This document shows, in pieces, positions 43,480 to 53,164 of a stretch of 64,000 bases of DNA. This DNA comes from an uncultured Mediterraneibacter sp. (GTDB taxonomy: Bacteria > Bacillota > Clostridia > Lachnospirales > Lachnospiraceae), in contig CALWTQ010000001.1 of NCBI GenBank assembly GCA_944384505.1, positions 124,001 through 188,000 on the forward strand. The letters run 5' to 3'. Position numbers and translations under genes: made by a program. The notes under the pieces were generated by a model. It was not told where the DNA came from. It worked only from the letters and a program-made list of their open reading frames with translations, and did not search any database. How positions within the stretch are numbered: position 1 is the stretch's first letter; each line of letters starts with the position of its first letter.

Positions 43480-44910
43480 TTAGGAAAGACGTATCCTCCT
43501 GCACGCAAGTTTTCCCTCCCCTCTGAATTCGAAGTACAGTTCACTGACTCCAGTATATTCTGATCTTGGTGCCTCTGCCCAGCGCCAGCAGAAGGAATCT
43601 GATTCTTCCAAAGATACTTTTATCTCAGCTATGCGGGTTTTCTTATCTATATCGGAGTATACCAAAATCTTTCCTTCCCCATTTCCTCTCAGTTCCACTC
43701 CAATCTTCCCATTTCTCTTTAGTCTAAAGTATCGCAGTCCCCAGCTGACACGGTCTGTAATATTGGCGATATAATGTTCTGCCGCGGCCCCTGAACCTTC
43801 CTGATATATATAAGGCTCTGTATCTTTATGATCTTCTCCATACTTCATCGCGAATGCGGTTCCGCCTTTTTGAAGACAGCAGGCAATTCCCGCCGGATAT
43901 TCTCCGGTTCCATTAAGAGGTTTGCCCCGGAGTCCCTGTGATGTAACTTCCGCCTGGGAGATATTTCCCTTTTTGTCTATACTGATCTTTTCCGCACACC
44001 CCTGCCGGGAACAGGCCACAGCGTGCGTATTCCTGTGATAAAAAATATACCAGTGACCTCCTATCTCCACCATTCCGCCATGATTGGTTCCGGTATAATT
44101 TACCGGGTCTTTCCGCCCCTGATATCCGATATCACCGTTAGAAATAATCACTCCTCTATAGTCAAAATCTTTATCCGGATATTTACTGACTGCGTAGCAA
44201 AGCTCATGCTGGCTCTGGCTGCTGTAGGTCAGGTAATATAAATCACCGATTTTCCTCATGGACGGTGCCTCAAAATAGGAGTGCTCCTTCGGGAATGCCG
44301 TCCCCTCACAGCATGTATATCCGGGAAGGCACATCTTTGGCTTTCCCTTCACTGTGAGCATATCCTGTTCCAGTCTTATTACCATACATCCCGGGCTCGG
44401 AGTAATCTCACCGAATGAACCATTTTTAAAGGCCGGGCAGAATCCGTAATACAGATACACTTTTCCATCATTGTCAACAAAAACCGATGGATCATACGGA
44501 AAATACTCCTTAAAAACAGTCCCGTCCGGCTTGTGCACATGACCATAAAATTCAAACGGACCTCCCGGTCTGCTGCTGACCGCCACACCAAATTCCCCCA
44601 AAAAGTCCAGGCAGTAAAACAGGTAGTAGCGCCCATCATGACCTCTGGCCGCGTCCGGAGCAAACAGGGCATGTTCTCCTGCCGGATTATGAGGGTCTGA
44701 ATCTCTCTTATAAGAGGCTCCCCCGCACTCCCAGTCTGACAAATCATCTATGGGAGCTGACCATACTGTATAGTCTTCTTCACAAAATCTATGGCCATCC
44801 GCCCTGTCATGGGAACCATATATATACAGCCTGTCCTCAAATATATGCGGTTCTCCGTCAGGTATGTACTCCCCCATAGGAAGATACGGATTGAACAATT
44901 GTTTCTTCAT
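43480..44910 (-). CDS. Glycoside hydrolase family 43 type, cytoplasmic
   Basis: A 476-residue protein without signal peptide. The five-bladed propeller domain covers residues 1-310: MKKQLFNPYLPMGEYIPDGE, YIYGSHD, FPYDPSVFVDNDGKVYLYYG and the proposed acid Glu in SYFEAPSMRKIGDLYYLTYS. A C-terminal beta domain of about 150 residues follows, perhaps carbohydrate binding. GH43 enzymes release arabinofuranose, xylose or galactose. Since it is inside the cell, the substrate should be an imported oligosaccharide. It is the last gene of the ABC-sulfatase operon, 23 bp after the sulfatase. Confidence 0.9.
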   Translation of the reverse strand: MKKQLFNPYLPMGEYIPDGEPHIFEDRLYIYGSHDRADGHRFCEEDYTVWSAPIDDLSDWECGGASYKRDSDPHNPAGEHALFAPDAARGHDGRYYLFYCLDFLGEFGVAVSSRPGGPFEFYGHVHKPDGTVFKEYFPYDPSVFVDNDGKVYLYYGFCPAFKNGSFGEITPSPGCMVIRLEQDMLTVKGKPKMCLPGYTCCEGTAFPKEHSYFEAPSMRKIGDLYYLTYSSQSQHELCYAVSKYPDKDFDYRGVIISNGDIGYQGRKDPVNYTGTNHGGMVEIGGHWYIFYHRNTHAVACSRQGCAEKISIDKKGNISQAEVTSQGLRGKPLNGTGEYPAGIACCLQKGGTAFAMKYGEDHKDTEPYIYQEGSGAAAEHYIANITDRVSWGLRYFRLKRNGKIGVELRGNGEGKILVYSDIDKKTRIAEIKVSLEESDSFCWRWAEAPRSEYTGVSELYFEFRGEGKLACRRIRLS

Positions 44911-44933
44911 GATTCACTTCCTCTCTTCTGTCA

Positions 44934-46517
44934 TCATCGCTGCAGTTTCATATAGATATTCTGGCTGGGAATGCCCTCATCGAGCTTAGAATATATCTCT
45001 GAGAGCAGCTCCGGATCCTTCACCCTCAGGGCAATCTGTTCCCTCGAAAACCGGCTGTCGATTTTGTAAGGAACCACATCGCATGTGTCCTGATACCAGG
45101 TCAGCATTTCCTCCTTCAGCCTGTGTTTTTCTTCCTTTAAGCTGCTGTCTTCAATCCGGTTCCTCAGATTGCCGGGATCCTCAAGACAATCATATAGTTC
45201 ATCCTGTTCGTACAGCCTTCTCACATATTTATATCGCCCATCGAAGATCATCGTTCCCTTTCCATGTCCCGGTCCCTGCTGCGCCTGGACAGAAAGCCTT
45301 GGATAATAAGGAGCCGTCGGATCCAGTCCCCCGCTTTCCTCTTCCTCTGTGCAGTGCAGCTCCCTGTTTGTTCTCCCGCCCTCACAGTGCACATATTCCC
45401 TGTGGCTGCGGCTTCTGTCTCCCGCCACTTCTGTCAGGCTTATCCCAAACTGCGTATGGTCAGGTATAACGCCGGCCCATTCCATAATTGTCGGATATAA
45501 ATCTGTCAGTTCCACCAGGCTTTTGCAGATTCCCGGATCCACATGGATCCACGCGGGCGGCTTAACGAGAAACGGAACCCGGGTCAGATCCTGGGTAAAT
45601 ATGTTCTGTGCCTTTTCCACGATCCCATAATCCCCGGTAAAGTCTCCGTGATCCGAAAGGAAAAATACTGCGCAGTCATCATAAATGCCCTCCTCTTTCA
45701 ATACCTTTATGAGGTGGCCGAACTGATCATCCACTTTGGCGCACATTCCCAGATAAACTGCCCGCAGCTCATCCCACTCTTCTTCCGCCCAGGCTTCCAT
45801 ATGAAAAGCATCATGCAGCATCTTCAAGCCGGCCGGAAGTCCTTTCCAGTCTTTTGGCGCCCCGATCCTCGGCGGAAGAAGTTCCCGCCGTATCATACTA
45901 TAATAAGGTTCTTCTATCATATATGGAGGATGAGGATAAAACAGGCCGAGAAACAGGCATAAAGGCCTGTCTTTCGGACGGCCGCGGATCGCTTCCAGGG
46001 CATGGTTCAAATCATCGTCATCTCTTGATATGTGTTTTTTCCCCGGTATATCCTGAAGCTTTCCCGGAAGGAAAGAATAGTAGGAGGGCGAACTCTGTCC
46101 GCCCCTCCAATCGGGATTTGCAGGGGGATTCGGTTCCGCCCCTCCCCCAAAATATACCTTGTCCGCATGCTCTGCAAATATCCCCGGCCGCTGCGCGGCC
46201 AGAAAATCATTTCTTCCATTCATCCACACATAGTATCCTGCATTTTTCAGTTCTTTAAATACCGAACTCTGCCCTTCATCCAGCATATGGGATATTGTAC
46301 GCTGTCCATGCACATGAGGATACAGCCCGGTTAAGAAGCTGCACCGGCTGGGAGTACATACCGGATTCTGGCAGTAAGCATTTGAAAACGATACAGCTTC
46401 CCGCTCCGCGAAGCCATCCAAATTCGGAGTAACCGCAGCCATATTTCCCATATGATGCAGTGCGTCGCACCGCATCTGATCAGGATTAAAAATAATAATA
46501 TGAGGTCTTTTTCCCAT
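44934..46517 (-). CDS. Cys-type sulfatase, cytoplasmic
   Basis: A 527-residue alkaline-phosphatase-fold enzyme. The signature CTPSRCSFLTGLYPH begins at Cys54, which must be oxidised to formylglycine by an anaerobic radical-SAM maturase (anSME); no such gene is in this window. Other signs are NPDQMRCDALH at the N-terminal metal site, HVHGQRT, HPPYMI and FFLSDHGDFTGDYG. It has no signal peptide, unlike the exported sulfatases of Bacteroides. It would remove sulfate from an imported sugar. The gene is 66 bp after a permease gene and 23 bp before the GH43 gene. Confidence 0.93.
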   Translation of the reverse strand: MGKRPHIIIFNPDQMRCDALHHMGNMAAVTPNLDGFAEREAVSFSNAYCQNPVCTPSRCSFLTGLYPHVHGQRTISHMLDEGQSSVFKELKNAGYYVWMNGRNDFLAAQRPGIFAEHADKVYFGGGAEPNPPANPDWRGGQSSPSYYSFLPGKLQDIPGKKHISRDDDDLNHALEAIRGRPKDRPLCLFLGLFYPHPPYMIEEPYYSMIRRELLPPRIGAPKDWKGLPAGLKMLHDAFHMEAWAEEEWDELRAVYLGMCAKVDDQFGHLIKVLKEEGIYDDCAVFFLSDHGDFTGDYGIVEKAQNIFTQDLTRVPFLVKPPAWIHVDPGICKSLVELTDLYPTIMEWAGVIPDHTQFGISLTEVAGDRSRSHREYVHCEGGRTNRELHCTEEEESGGLDPTAPYYPRLSVQAQQGPGHGKGTMIFDGRYKYVRRLYEQDELYDCLEDPGNLRNRIEDSSLKEEKHRLKEEMLTWYQDTCDVVPYKIDSRFSREQIALRVKDPELLSEIYSKLDEGIPSQNIYMKLQR

Positions 46518-46583
46518 TGTTTCTCCCTCTCTGTGTTCAAAACACGCATATTTACAGTGGAGCTGATCTCTTCTGTCATTGTT

Positions 46584-47630
46584 CTAAGCGGCCCCCAACT
46601 CTGCCCTTTTCTTTTTTGCAAGTACAATCCGCGCATTTTTTTCTTTTTTTACATGTGCACTCGAATATTTTTCTCTGAATACAAGAAATACAACAAAGAT
46701 CAAATAAATGATTACGGTCTGCACGCTGCTGCTGAGTCCTGATTTTGACAGTCCGATTGTAATAAGCTGGACTGACAGGGAACTGCAGAATATCCCGACA
46801 ATCATATTCGACCACTGTCCGATAAATGTTCCCAGGAAAAGGGCAAACAGGTTTCCCGTCACCTCGCTGATTGTGGAGAGTCCCAGTTCCGGCAGTACAG
46901 TACCGGAATAAGCGGCGTTGAACACTCCCGCTATACCTCCCAGCCCTCCGGCCAGAAGATAACAGATAATACAGTTTCTGAATATATTAATCCCGCTGTT
47001 TGAAGCAATCTGCTGACTCCCCTGTATCGCGCGCCATTCATATCCGAAACTGGTGAAGCTGAAGAAATAGCTCATGACCAGAATCACTATAAGAAAGATA
47101 AGCCCGATAAACCAGAGCTCCGAGAGAATTCCCGTGCCTTCTACTCCGAACAGTATCAGCCCGTTGGAGTCAAAGCCTGCAAAGCAGACGCATTCAAGGA
47201 TCATAGCAATTCCCAGTCCATATACCATGGGAAGGATCCGCATTTTCGTAAATACCGCTCCAATCAGCCATCCCGCCAGAAGACCTGTTACGAGCGCGCA
47301 CACCAGGATACAGATGCCCATATTCAGTCCGGTAAGCTCGGACAAAATCTTACCTATATTCCCTCCGATAATTGTGCCGAACATCACCTGTGCCCCCATG
47401 GAAAAGTCAAACCGCCCATTGAAAAAGTTCAGTGCTACTCCTGTAGAAAACGCGAATGAATACACCCAGGTACGGGCGAGATTTTTCAGGTCTACTGAAT
47501 ATGCCAGCAGTCCCACTCCTGACGTCACCTGGCAGAAGATGTGCATGCATACATATACAAGCACCGGTATCAAAAGTGTCAGTCCTGTTCTCTGCAGCAG
47601 AAACTTCAAATTACCGTTCGCAGTCATCAA
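46584..47630 (-). CDS. Ribose-type ABC transporter permease (second of two)
   Basis: A 348-residue membrane protein with about nine to ten helices (TLLIPVLVYVCMHIFCQV near residue 14, later GIAGVFNAAYSGTVLPELG). The conserved loop of this family, with FNGRFDFSMGAQVMFGTIIGG, is present. It is the second permease of the operon and differs clearly from the one at 49029. Galactofuranose-type transporters (YtfQRT-YjfF) also have two different permeases. It lies 18 bp after the binding-protein gene. Confidence 0.9.
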   Translation of the reverse strand: MMTANGNLKFLLQRTGLTLLIPVLVYVCMHIFCQVTSGVGLLAYSVDLKNLARTWVYSFAFSTGVALNFFNGRFDFSMGAQVMFGTIIGGNIGKILSELTGLNMGICILVCALVTGLLAGWLIGAVFTKMRILPMVYGLGIAMILECVCFAGFDSNGLILFGVEGTGILSELWFIGLIFLIVILVMSYFFSFTSFGYEWRAIQGSQQIASNSGINIFRNCIICYLLAGGLGGIAGVFNAAYSGTVLPELGLSTISEVTGNLFALFLGTFIGQWSNMIVGIFCSSLSVQLITIGLSKSGLSSSVQTVIIYLIFVVFLVFREKYSSAHVKKEKNARIVLAKKKRAELGAA

Positions 47631-47648
47631 AAACTCTCCTTCCTCCTG

Positions 47649-48929
47649 TCAGCCGAATAAGCCGTTCAGATCCTGTCCGAAATACTCACAGATTTCTTCC
47701 CTCGTTATATCCTGGTGATACATTCCCAGCATCTCCTCCATGTTGGAAGTCTGCATAACCCATGATGACGGATCCTCCGGCACATCCTTCGTGTTGATCA
47801 CTTCCATATCCTCTGTTGTAGTAACAAGGAAGCAGCCCGCCACATACTCCGCTGAAACACCGTCTGTCTTATATGCGTCCTGATATCCTGTAAGCGCGTT
47901 CAGAAGCGGAACCACCAGTCCTCCGATAATCCATGTTCCGGGTTTTATCACTGCCGCCTCCAGCGTCAGATTGCCAAAGGAATCCTGATTTGTCATAGCC
48001 GTCTGAAGATCTGCTCCGATTGACGCGACTGAAATAAGCTTAATATCCTTCCCAAGCGCCTGCTCTGCTTCATCAATTACTGTCATCATCTGCGGATATG
48101 AAGTCGTTGACGAGATTACCACATTATAGTTGCCCGTCATAAGCTGGGCAGACAGTCCTGCAAGATATCCGTCCGTATTCGCCACTGACCCCGGATAGAT
48201 GTAGATTGGAAGACTCTGCGAATTTTCTACCTGGATTGCCGATGAGCTCGTCACCAGATCATAGGTATCCTCCGTGTAAGTCAGATCTGCCATTTCCGCC
48301 ACACCAGCCAGGACATTAAGCCCCGTCTCAATGTGCTGAAGATTTCCGTTGGCTGCAATGCCCGTTGTCAGAAGCAGTCCTTCCAGTTCGCTCCCCTCCA
48401 TGACCTTCTCCAGACCCTGGGCATACTGTTCTCCGATCTCCGCGTTATCTGTATAAGCCGCGCCCGCAAAATAATCATACTCCAGCAGTTCTTTTTCATC
48501 TTCTTCCAGAGGCATCTGTACGGACAGATATATCCCCAGTTCATCGCACCGGTCCGCTATCTGGAACATGTCATTGCAGGCAAAGTCAATAAATCCGACT
48601 GCTCCCTGCGCGCTGCAGCTCTCCAGGAAGTCTATTTCCGCGGCAATACCGTCCACCTGCTCAGAAAAGATAAAGTCCAGGTTATACTGTGGTCCGATAT
48701 AGTTTTCCAGAAAGCTTTTATATCCATTGTATTCATCGTTGATCTGAGAAAAGCAGACTCCGATTACAGCCGGTTCTTCCTCCATCCACTCGTCATAAGT
48801 AAGCTGTTCCGCGGCTGTGCTTTCCGCGCCCCCGTCTGTATCACCTGATGCGCATCCCGTCATGGCTGCCAGCATTGACGCGCTGACCAGAATTGCCGCT
48901 GCTTTTTTCATAAGTTTTAAATTTTTCAT
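47649..48929 (-). CDS. Sugar-type substrate-binding lipoprotein of the ABC importer
   Basis: A 426-residue protein with a signal peptide and lipobox (ASMLAAMTGC at residue 25). Two lobes can be seen: VIGVCFSQINDEYNGYKSF, GAVGFIDFACNDMF, NVVISSTTSYPQMMTVIDEAEQ and KLISVASIGAD. It is longer than simple ribose-binding proteins, so the ligand may be an oligosaccharide. It stands between the two permease genes, 100 bp after the first. Confidence 0.88.
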   Translation of the reverse strand: MKNLKLMKKAAAILVSASMLAAMTGCASGDTDGGAESTAAEQLTYDEWMEEEPAVIGVCFSQINDEYNGYKSFLENYIGPQYNLDFIFSEQVDGIAAEIDFLESCSAQGAVGFIDFACNDMFQIADRCDELGIYLSVQMPLEEDEKELLEYDYFAGAAYTDNAEIGEQYAQGLEKVMEGSELEGLLLTTGIAANGNLQHIETGLNVLAGVAEMADLTYTEDTYDLVTSSSAIQVENSQSLPIYIYPGSVANTDGYLAGLSAQLMTGNYNVVISSTTSYPQMMTVIDEAEQALGKDIKLISVASIGADLQTAMTNQDSFGNLTLEAAVIKPGTWIIGGLVVPLLNALTGYQDAYKTDGVSAEYVAGCFLVTTTEDMEVINTKDVPEDPSSWVMQTSNMEEMLGMYHQDITREEICEYFGQDLNGLFG

Positions 48930-49028
48930 ATTTTCCCTCCATTATTTACTTCAATACATTATCATTTTTGTTTCGCCAAATGTTCCATTCTCTGTTGGTC
49001 CTTCCTTAAATGCATCCGGGATTCGCAG

Positions 49029-49976
49029 CTAGGAAAACTGATTCCGGCTCGGCAGGGTATCCGGGTGCTCACTGGACAAATATACGATCACCAGAAAGAG
49101 AACTCCTCTCACGCCCTGAATCAGTGTATTGCTTACCCCGAGCATCAGCAGTCCGTTGCTGAGAATGACTACCGTAAAGGCTCCGATTACACCGGAATAG
49201 CAGTTGGATTTGTGTCCTCCGAAGATTGACATGCCTCCAAGTACAGTTGCCAGCATCAAATCGCTTCCCATGCTGGACGCGACTGACGAGATGTTGCCAT
49301 TCCGGATCAGGGTAAATACACAGGCTATACCTACAGCTGCCGCGGCAAACAGGTATCCCACCGCAATGATTTTCTTATTGTTAATTCCCACTGTAGCAGC
49401 GCATCTCTCGTTTCCTCCGGTAAATCTCAGCTCTCTTCCCAGTCTTGTCAGATGAAAGGCCACCAGGCATACTATGAAGAGCAGCAGAGCAATATAAAGC
49501 CTTGCATTGCTCTTGCCGATATCCCGGACCGCCCTGTAAATACTGATGGACTCCGCGCCCAGAAGTTCCGCTCCCACCGCATTATATATATTCATCATAA
49601 GAATTGCGGCCATAACCGTGCGCAGTCCCAGTACCGCGCTTAGCACATTATTGAGATAGAGCATAACCGCCCCGGCTGCAAATGTGACCAGAAACATCAG
49701 CGCCGTAGAATCTGTCGTCTCCCAGGTTCTGCCGCCCATGATTCCCGCCAGCATAATAATTGATCCCACAGACATGTCAATATTTCCCGTCGTGTAGATA
49801 AACGCGATGCCTACAGCTGAAATCGCTACAATCAACCCCTGTTCATAAATTGCCGATATATTGCTCTGGCTTAAGAACCTGCCGCCGGTTAAAGCTGAAA
49901 AAATAATCACACAGAGAATCAGGAGCAGCAGCGGGAACGCCATCTGAAGCCATCGGTTTGACAATACTTTTTTCAT
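49029..49976 (-). CDS. Ribose-type ABC transporter permease (first of two)
   Basis: A 315-residue membrane protein of the RbsC kind: FSALTGGRFLSQSNISAIYEQ, GIAFIYTTGNIDMSVGSIIMLAG (the conserved inner loop) and GGNERCAATVGINNKKI. The ATG at 49976 follows GGAGGTG; the frame opens 10 codons earlier and overlaps the ATPase gene. It pairs with the permease at 46584 to form a two-chain channel. Confidence 0.92.
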   Translation of the reverse strand: MKKVLSNRWLQMAFPLLLLILCVIIFSALTGGRFLSQSNISAIYEQGLIVAISAVGIAFIYTTGNIDMSVGSIIMLAGIMGGRTWETTDSTALMFLVTFAAGAVMLYLNNVLSAVLGLRTVMAAILMMNIYNAVGAELLGAESISIYRAVRDIGKSNARLYIALLLFIVCLVAFHLTRLGRELRFTGGNERCAATVGINNKKIIAVGYLFAAAAVGIACVFTLIRNGNISSVASSMGSDLMLATVLGGMSIFGGHKSNCYSGVIGAFTVVILSNGLLMLGVSNTLIQGVRGVLFLVIVYLSSEHPDTLPSRNQFS

Positions 49977-49993
49977 CTGTTTCACCTCCTCGT

Positions 49994-51505
49994 TTAAATC
50001 ATGCACTCAATAATTTCATGCTCATGAAATCCGTCCCTTCGGAAAAATTCTCCGTTCACCTCCCCGTCTTTCATGATCAGAAGACGGTCGCTCATTCCCA
50101 TCAGTTCCGGCATTTCCTCGCTGATCATCACGATAGATTTCCCCGCCTTTTTCATCTGGTAAATCAGCTGATACATCGCGCTCTTCACGCCAATGTCAAC
50201 TCCTCTTGTCGGACAGTCCATAATCAGTATGTCCGCGTCATACGCAATCCATTTTCCAAACACTACTTTCTGTTTGTTTCCCCCGGACAATTCCTTTACA
50301 AGCTGATGCTGGTCACGACATTTAATCGACAGGTCACGGATCTGCTTTTTTACATAATTGTCTTCTTTTCTCCCTGAAATCAGGCATCCTATCCCCCTGT
50401 TTACTTTATATCCTGTGCTTGCTATATTGGCCCTGATTGAAGCATTCTGTTCCAGAGATTCATTGTCCCTGTCTTTTGAGATATATCCCATACCGCAGCT
50501 AAACGCCTGTTCAGAAGATTTTACTGTGATTCCTTTATCTACCAGCTTTACTTCTCCGTCCAGAACTTTTTCCAATCCGAACAGCGCATGACCGAGCGTG
50601 TGCATCCCGCAGTCTGACAAGCCGCCGATTCCCAGGATTTCGCCTCTGTGCAGCTCCAGGCTAAAGCACAGCAGGTCCTTCATAGTAGTAATCGTATCCG
50701 CTTTGAGAACAACATCCTTTTCATCATAGCCATCCTGATCTGTTCTGTAATAATTGTCCTGGATTTCTCTTCCGACCATCAGCTTCTTGATTAATCCGGG
50801 TTCAAACTGCTCTCTTTTCAGATTATCGATAATTACGCCATCGCGCAAAACCGTCAGGGTATCACAGTGCTCCATCATTTCATCCAAGTCGTGTGAAATA
50901 ATCATGACGGTCTTCCCCTCTTCCGCCGCCCGGTGCATCACAGAATACAGAATCTCCCGTCCGCTCTGTCCCAGCGCTGTGGTGGTTTCATCAATAATGA
51001 GTATCTCAGGATCATGGTTCATAATACGCGCAAGTTCCAGAAGTTTCCTGCTCTGCATGTCTAGCCTGCGCACCGGCCAGGACGGATGAATGTCTTGAAG
51101 CCCGATTCTGTCCATCGCCTTTTGCGCCTCTCTGTTCATCGCCTTTCTGTCAATCATTCCAAACCGCTTGAACCGTTTATAATCGCCCAGAAAAAGATTT
51201 TCCGCAACCGTTATGTTCCCCAGTGTACCTGCTTCCTGTACGATCATGCCGATTCCGTTCTCCAACCCGTCCAGCACTGTGGCCGGCTTCCATGGTTTCC
51301 CCTTATAGGTCATGGTCCCGCTGGTTGCCGGCTGCATTCCGGAAATAATGGATGATACTGTGGATTTTCCACTTCCATTCTCACCAATCAGCCCTCTGAT
51401 CTCACCAGTTTCCAGTGCCAGGTCCACATGATTAAGCGCAACTGTTTCCCCGAAATTCTTGCACATGTCATGTACCTCCAGTATTACCTGGTGTGAATCT
51501 GACAT
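49994..51505 (-). CDS. Ribose-type ABC transporter ATPase with two nucleotide-binding domains
   Basis: A 503-residue RbsA-type protein. The first domain has GENGSGKSTVSSI (Walker A), a signature close to DMQSRKLLELA and LIIDETTTAL (Walker B). The second has LSGGNKQKVVFGKW and ILIMDCPTRGVDIG; its Walker A is replaced by GGLSDCGMHTLGHAL, as in RbsA where only one domain is canonical. It drives import through the two permeases. It is the first gene of the transport operon, about 240 bp after the end of the binding-protein gene at 51747. Confidence 0.93.
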   Translation of the reverse strand: MSDSHQVILEVHDMCKNFGETVALNHVDLALETGEIRGLIGENGSGKSTVSSIISGMQPATSGTMTYKGKPWKPATVLDGLENGIGMIVQEAGTLGNITVAENLFLGDYKRFKRFGMIDRKAMNREAQKAMDRIGLQDIHPSWPVRRLDMQSRKLLELARIMNHDPEILIIDETTTALGQSGREILYSVMHRAAEEGKTVMIISHDLDEMMEHCDTLTVLRDGVIIDNLKREQFEPGLIKKLMVGREIQDNYYRTDQDGYDEKDVVLKADTITTMKDLLCFSLELHRGEILGIGGLSDCGMHTLGHALFGLEKVLDGEVKLVDKGITVKSSEQAFSCGMGYISKDRDNESLEQNASIRANIASTGYKVNRGIGCLISGRKEDNYVKKQIRDLSIKCRDQHQLVKELSGGNKQKVVFGKWIAYDADILIMDCPTRGVDIGVKSAMYQLIYQMKKAGKSIVMISEEMPELMGMSDRLLIMKDGEVNGEFFRRDGFHEHEIIECMI

Positions 51506-51659
51506 ATCCTGCTCCTCCTTTCATTCTGTTAAGATAATTCTAATCATCCCGTCCCTTTTCTTCTGCCAGTTCCGGGATGACTATTATCATTTTTCAGTTT
51601 TTTGTTTTCAGACCGTTCCGGGCATTGTTGCTTTTCAGTCTTTTTTTGTCATTAAAAAG

Positions 51660-51689
51660 AAAAAAGGAGAAGCAGAAACTCTGCTTCTC
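51660..51689 (-). terminator. Intrinsic terminator after the extracellular binding-protein gene
   Basis: On the minus strand GAGAAGCAG and CTGCTTCTC (51667-51689) form a stem with AGTTT as loop, then CTTTTTTCTTTTT. It separates the YesMN/binding-protein transcript from the ABC-sulfatase-GH43 transcript. Confidence 0.8.
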
Positions 51690-51746
51690 TAACTGATTTG
51701 TTCATATATTAAATTATTTCATAATTCTGTTGATCAGATTTATTTC

Positions 51747-53150
51747 TCATCGATGTTCTTCAAACTGTCTCTGCTTTTCCTCAACAATAAGCTCAACTCC
51801 TGCCTGTTCCAGTTCCTCCAGCATCTCGGGGATTGCCTCATCCGGATTGACTTCTCCCGCCAGCAGAGCTTCTCTGTACTCCTGGCATACCATGCGGCAT
51901 AAGTCCATCTCTTCCTGAACAGAGTATTCATCAAAGATAAATCCATATGCGGGTGACCGGATCGCTTCTGACTCTTTCGCTTCCCCATCCGGATCACGCT
52001 CCGGCCATACCCATCCGGTTGTAAAATACGTATCAGATCCGGATATCCGCACATAGTTCCCTTCCTCATCCTTTGTATAGTCCGTCCCTTCCTCACCGTA
52101 CCGGCATATCTCGTAGATTTCCTTATCCGTAAACAGAAGATTTAAAAAAGCGGTTGTTTCTTCCGGGTATTCAGAGTCCGAAGACACGCACCAGTGGATC
52201 GCGTTCAGAGTGTTGTCTATACGGTCGCTGCCAAGACGGACCACTCCCAGATCTTCTCCCAGCATATACTCTGTGTTTGATATAACATAATCTTTAACTC
52301 TTGCAAAATACCCGAATCCTCCCAGTGATAGCTGCGTTGCGGCAGCTTCTCTGTTCTGAGTCATATAGTCCTCAAGCAACCCGGCCTGCCGCCACTGGTA
52401 CATCGTTTCGCACCAGTTTTCGAACAAATCACTTGCATAGAAATTTTCAAACTCATCCCTGTAATATCCGTCTTCTTCCATCAGGACTGCTATGCCATCC
52501 CCTGCCATATCCTCTCCAAGACTCTCACAGATTTCTCCCAGATGCGAAACCACCATATCCAGTTCCGGATATCTGTTTCTTACTGAAATTAAAATCTCGT
52601 ACAGTTCATCAAGTGAATAGATTCTGTCCTGATCTATTTTCATATTTTCCAGGTACTTTTCCCGGTATATGAAGCCGATGTAGTAACTCCGATCTTTGTT
52701 ATCCGGTATTGCATAACGCTTTTCGCTGTCACTAAAATCCCATGCGCTCTCCTCAGACGCTTCCGCCAGCACCGGATAGCGCTCCAGACCGGATTCCAGA
52801 TTTTCTGCGTATCCGCCCTCCAGGACATACCGCAGGTCCTCAATTTCCCACACAAGATATCCATCCGCCGCCTCGCCGCCCAGAAGCATACGTTTCATCT
52901 CATCGCGGTAACTGCCTCCGCTGATCATTTTTAGCTGCACTCTGCATCCTATTTTCTGTTCCGTCATAGTGCTCAGCACATCTGACACACGGTTCAACGC
53001 ATTTTCACTGGATACAGAACCCGGAAACATGATACAGATTGTAGGGGATTCTTCTTTGTCCTGCCTGCCCGCAATGCTAATAAATATAAGGCACACAGCC
53101 AGCACGGCCGCGATAACGGCAGATAGCAGCCTCTTCCTTTTTTTCTCCAT
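51747..53150 (-). CDS. Family 1-type extracellular solute-binding protein
   Basis: About 467 residues. The N-terminus has a hydrophobic signal or anchor (LLSAVIAAVLAVCLIFISIAG) without a clear lipobox. The fold is of the large oligosaccharide-binding type: SPTICIMFPGSVSSENALNRV, AVLMEEDGYYRDEFENFYA, and the ligand-lid segment NAIHWCVSSDSEYPEETTAFLN. It overlaps the end of the regulator gene closely and is the third gene of the YesM-YesN set. In related operons such a protein helps the kinase sense a sugar. The ATG at 53150 has AGGAGGGAG before it. Confidence 0.8.
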   Translation of the reverse strand: MEKKRKRLLSAVIAAVLAVCLIFISIAGRQDKEESPTICIMFPGSVSSENALNRVSDVLSTMTEQKIGCRVQLKMISGGSYRDEMKRMLLGGEAADGYLVWEIEDLRYVLEGGYAENLESGLERYPVLAEASEESAWDFSDSEKRYAIPDNKDRSYYIGFIYREKYLENMKIDQDRIYSLDELYEILISVRNRYPELDMVVSHLGEICESLGEDMAGDGIAVLMEEDGYYRDEFENFYASDLFENWCETMYQWRQAGLLEDYMTQNREAAATQLSLGGFGYFARVKDYVISNTEYMLGEDLGVVRLGSDRIDNTLNAIHWCVSSDSEYPEETTAFLNLLFTDKEIYEICRYGEEGTDYTKDEEGNYVRISGSDTYFTTGWVWPERDPDGEAKESEAIRSPAYGFIFDEYSVQEEMDLCRMVCQEYREALLAGEVNPDEAIPEMLEELEQAGVELIVEEKQRQFEEHR

Positions 53151-53164
53151 GCCGCTCCCTCCTG

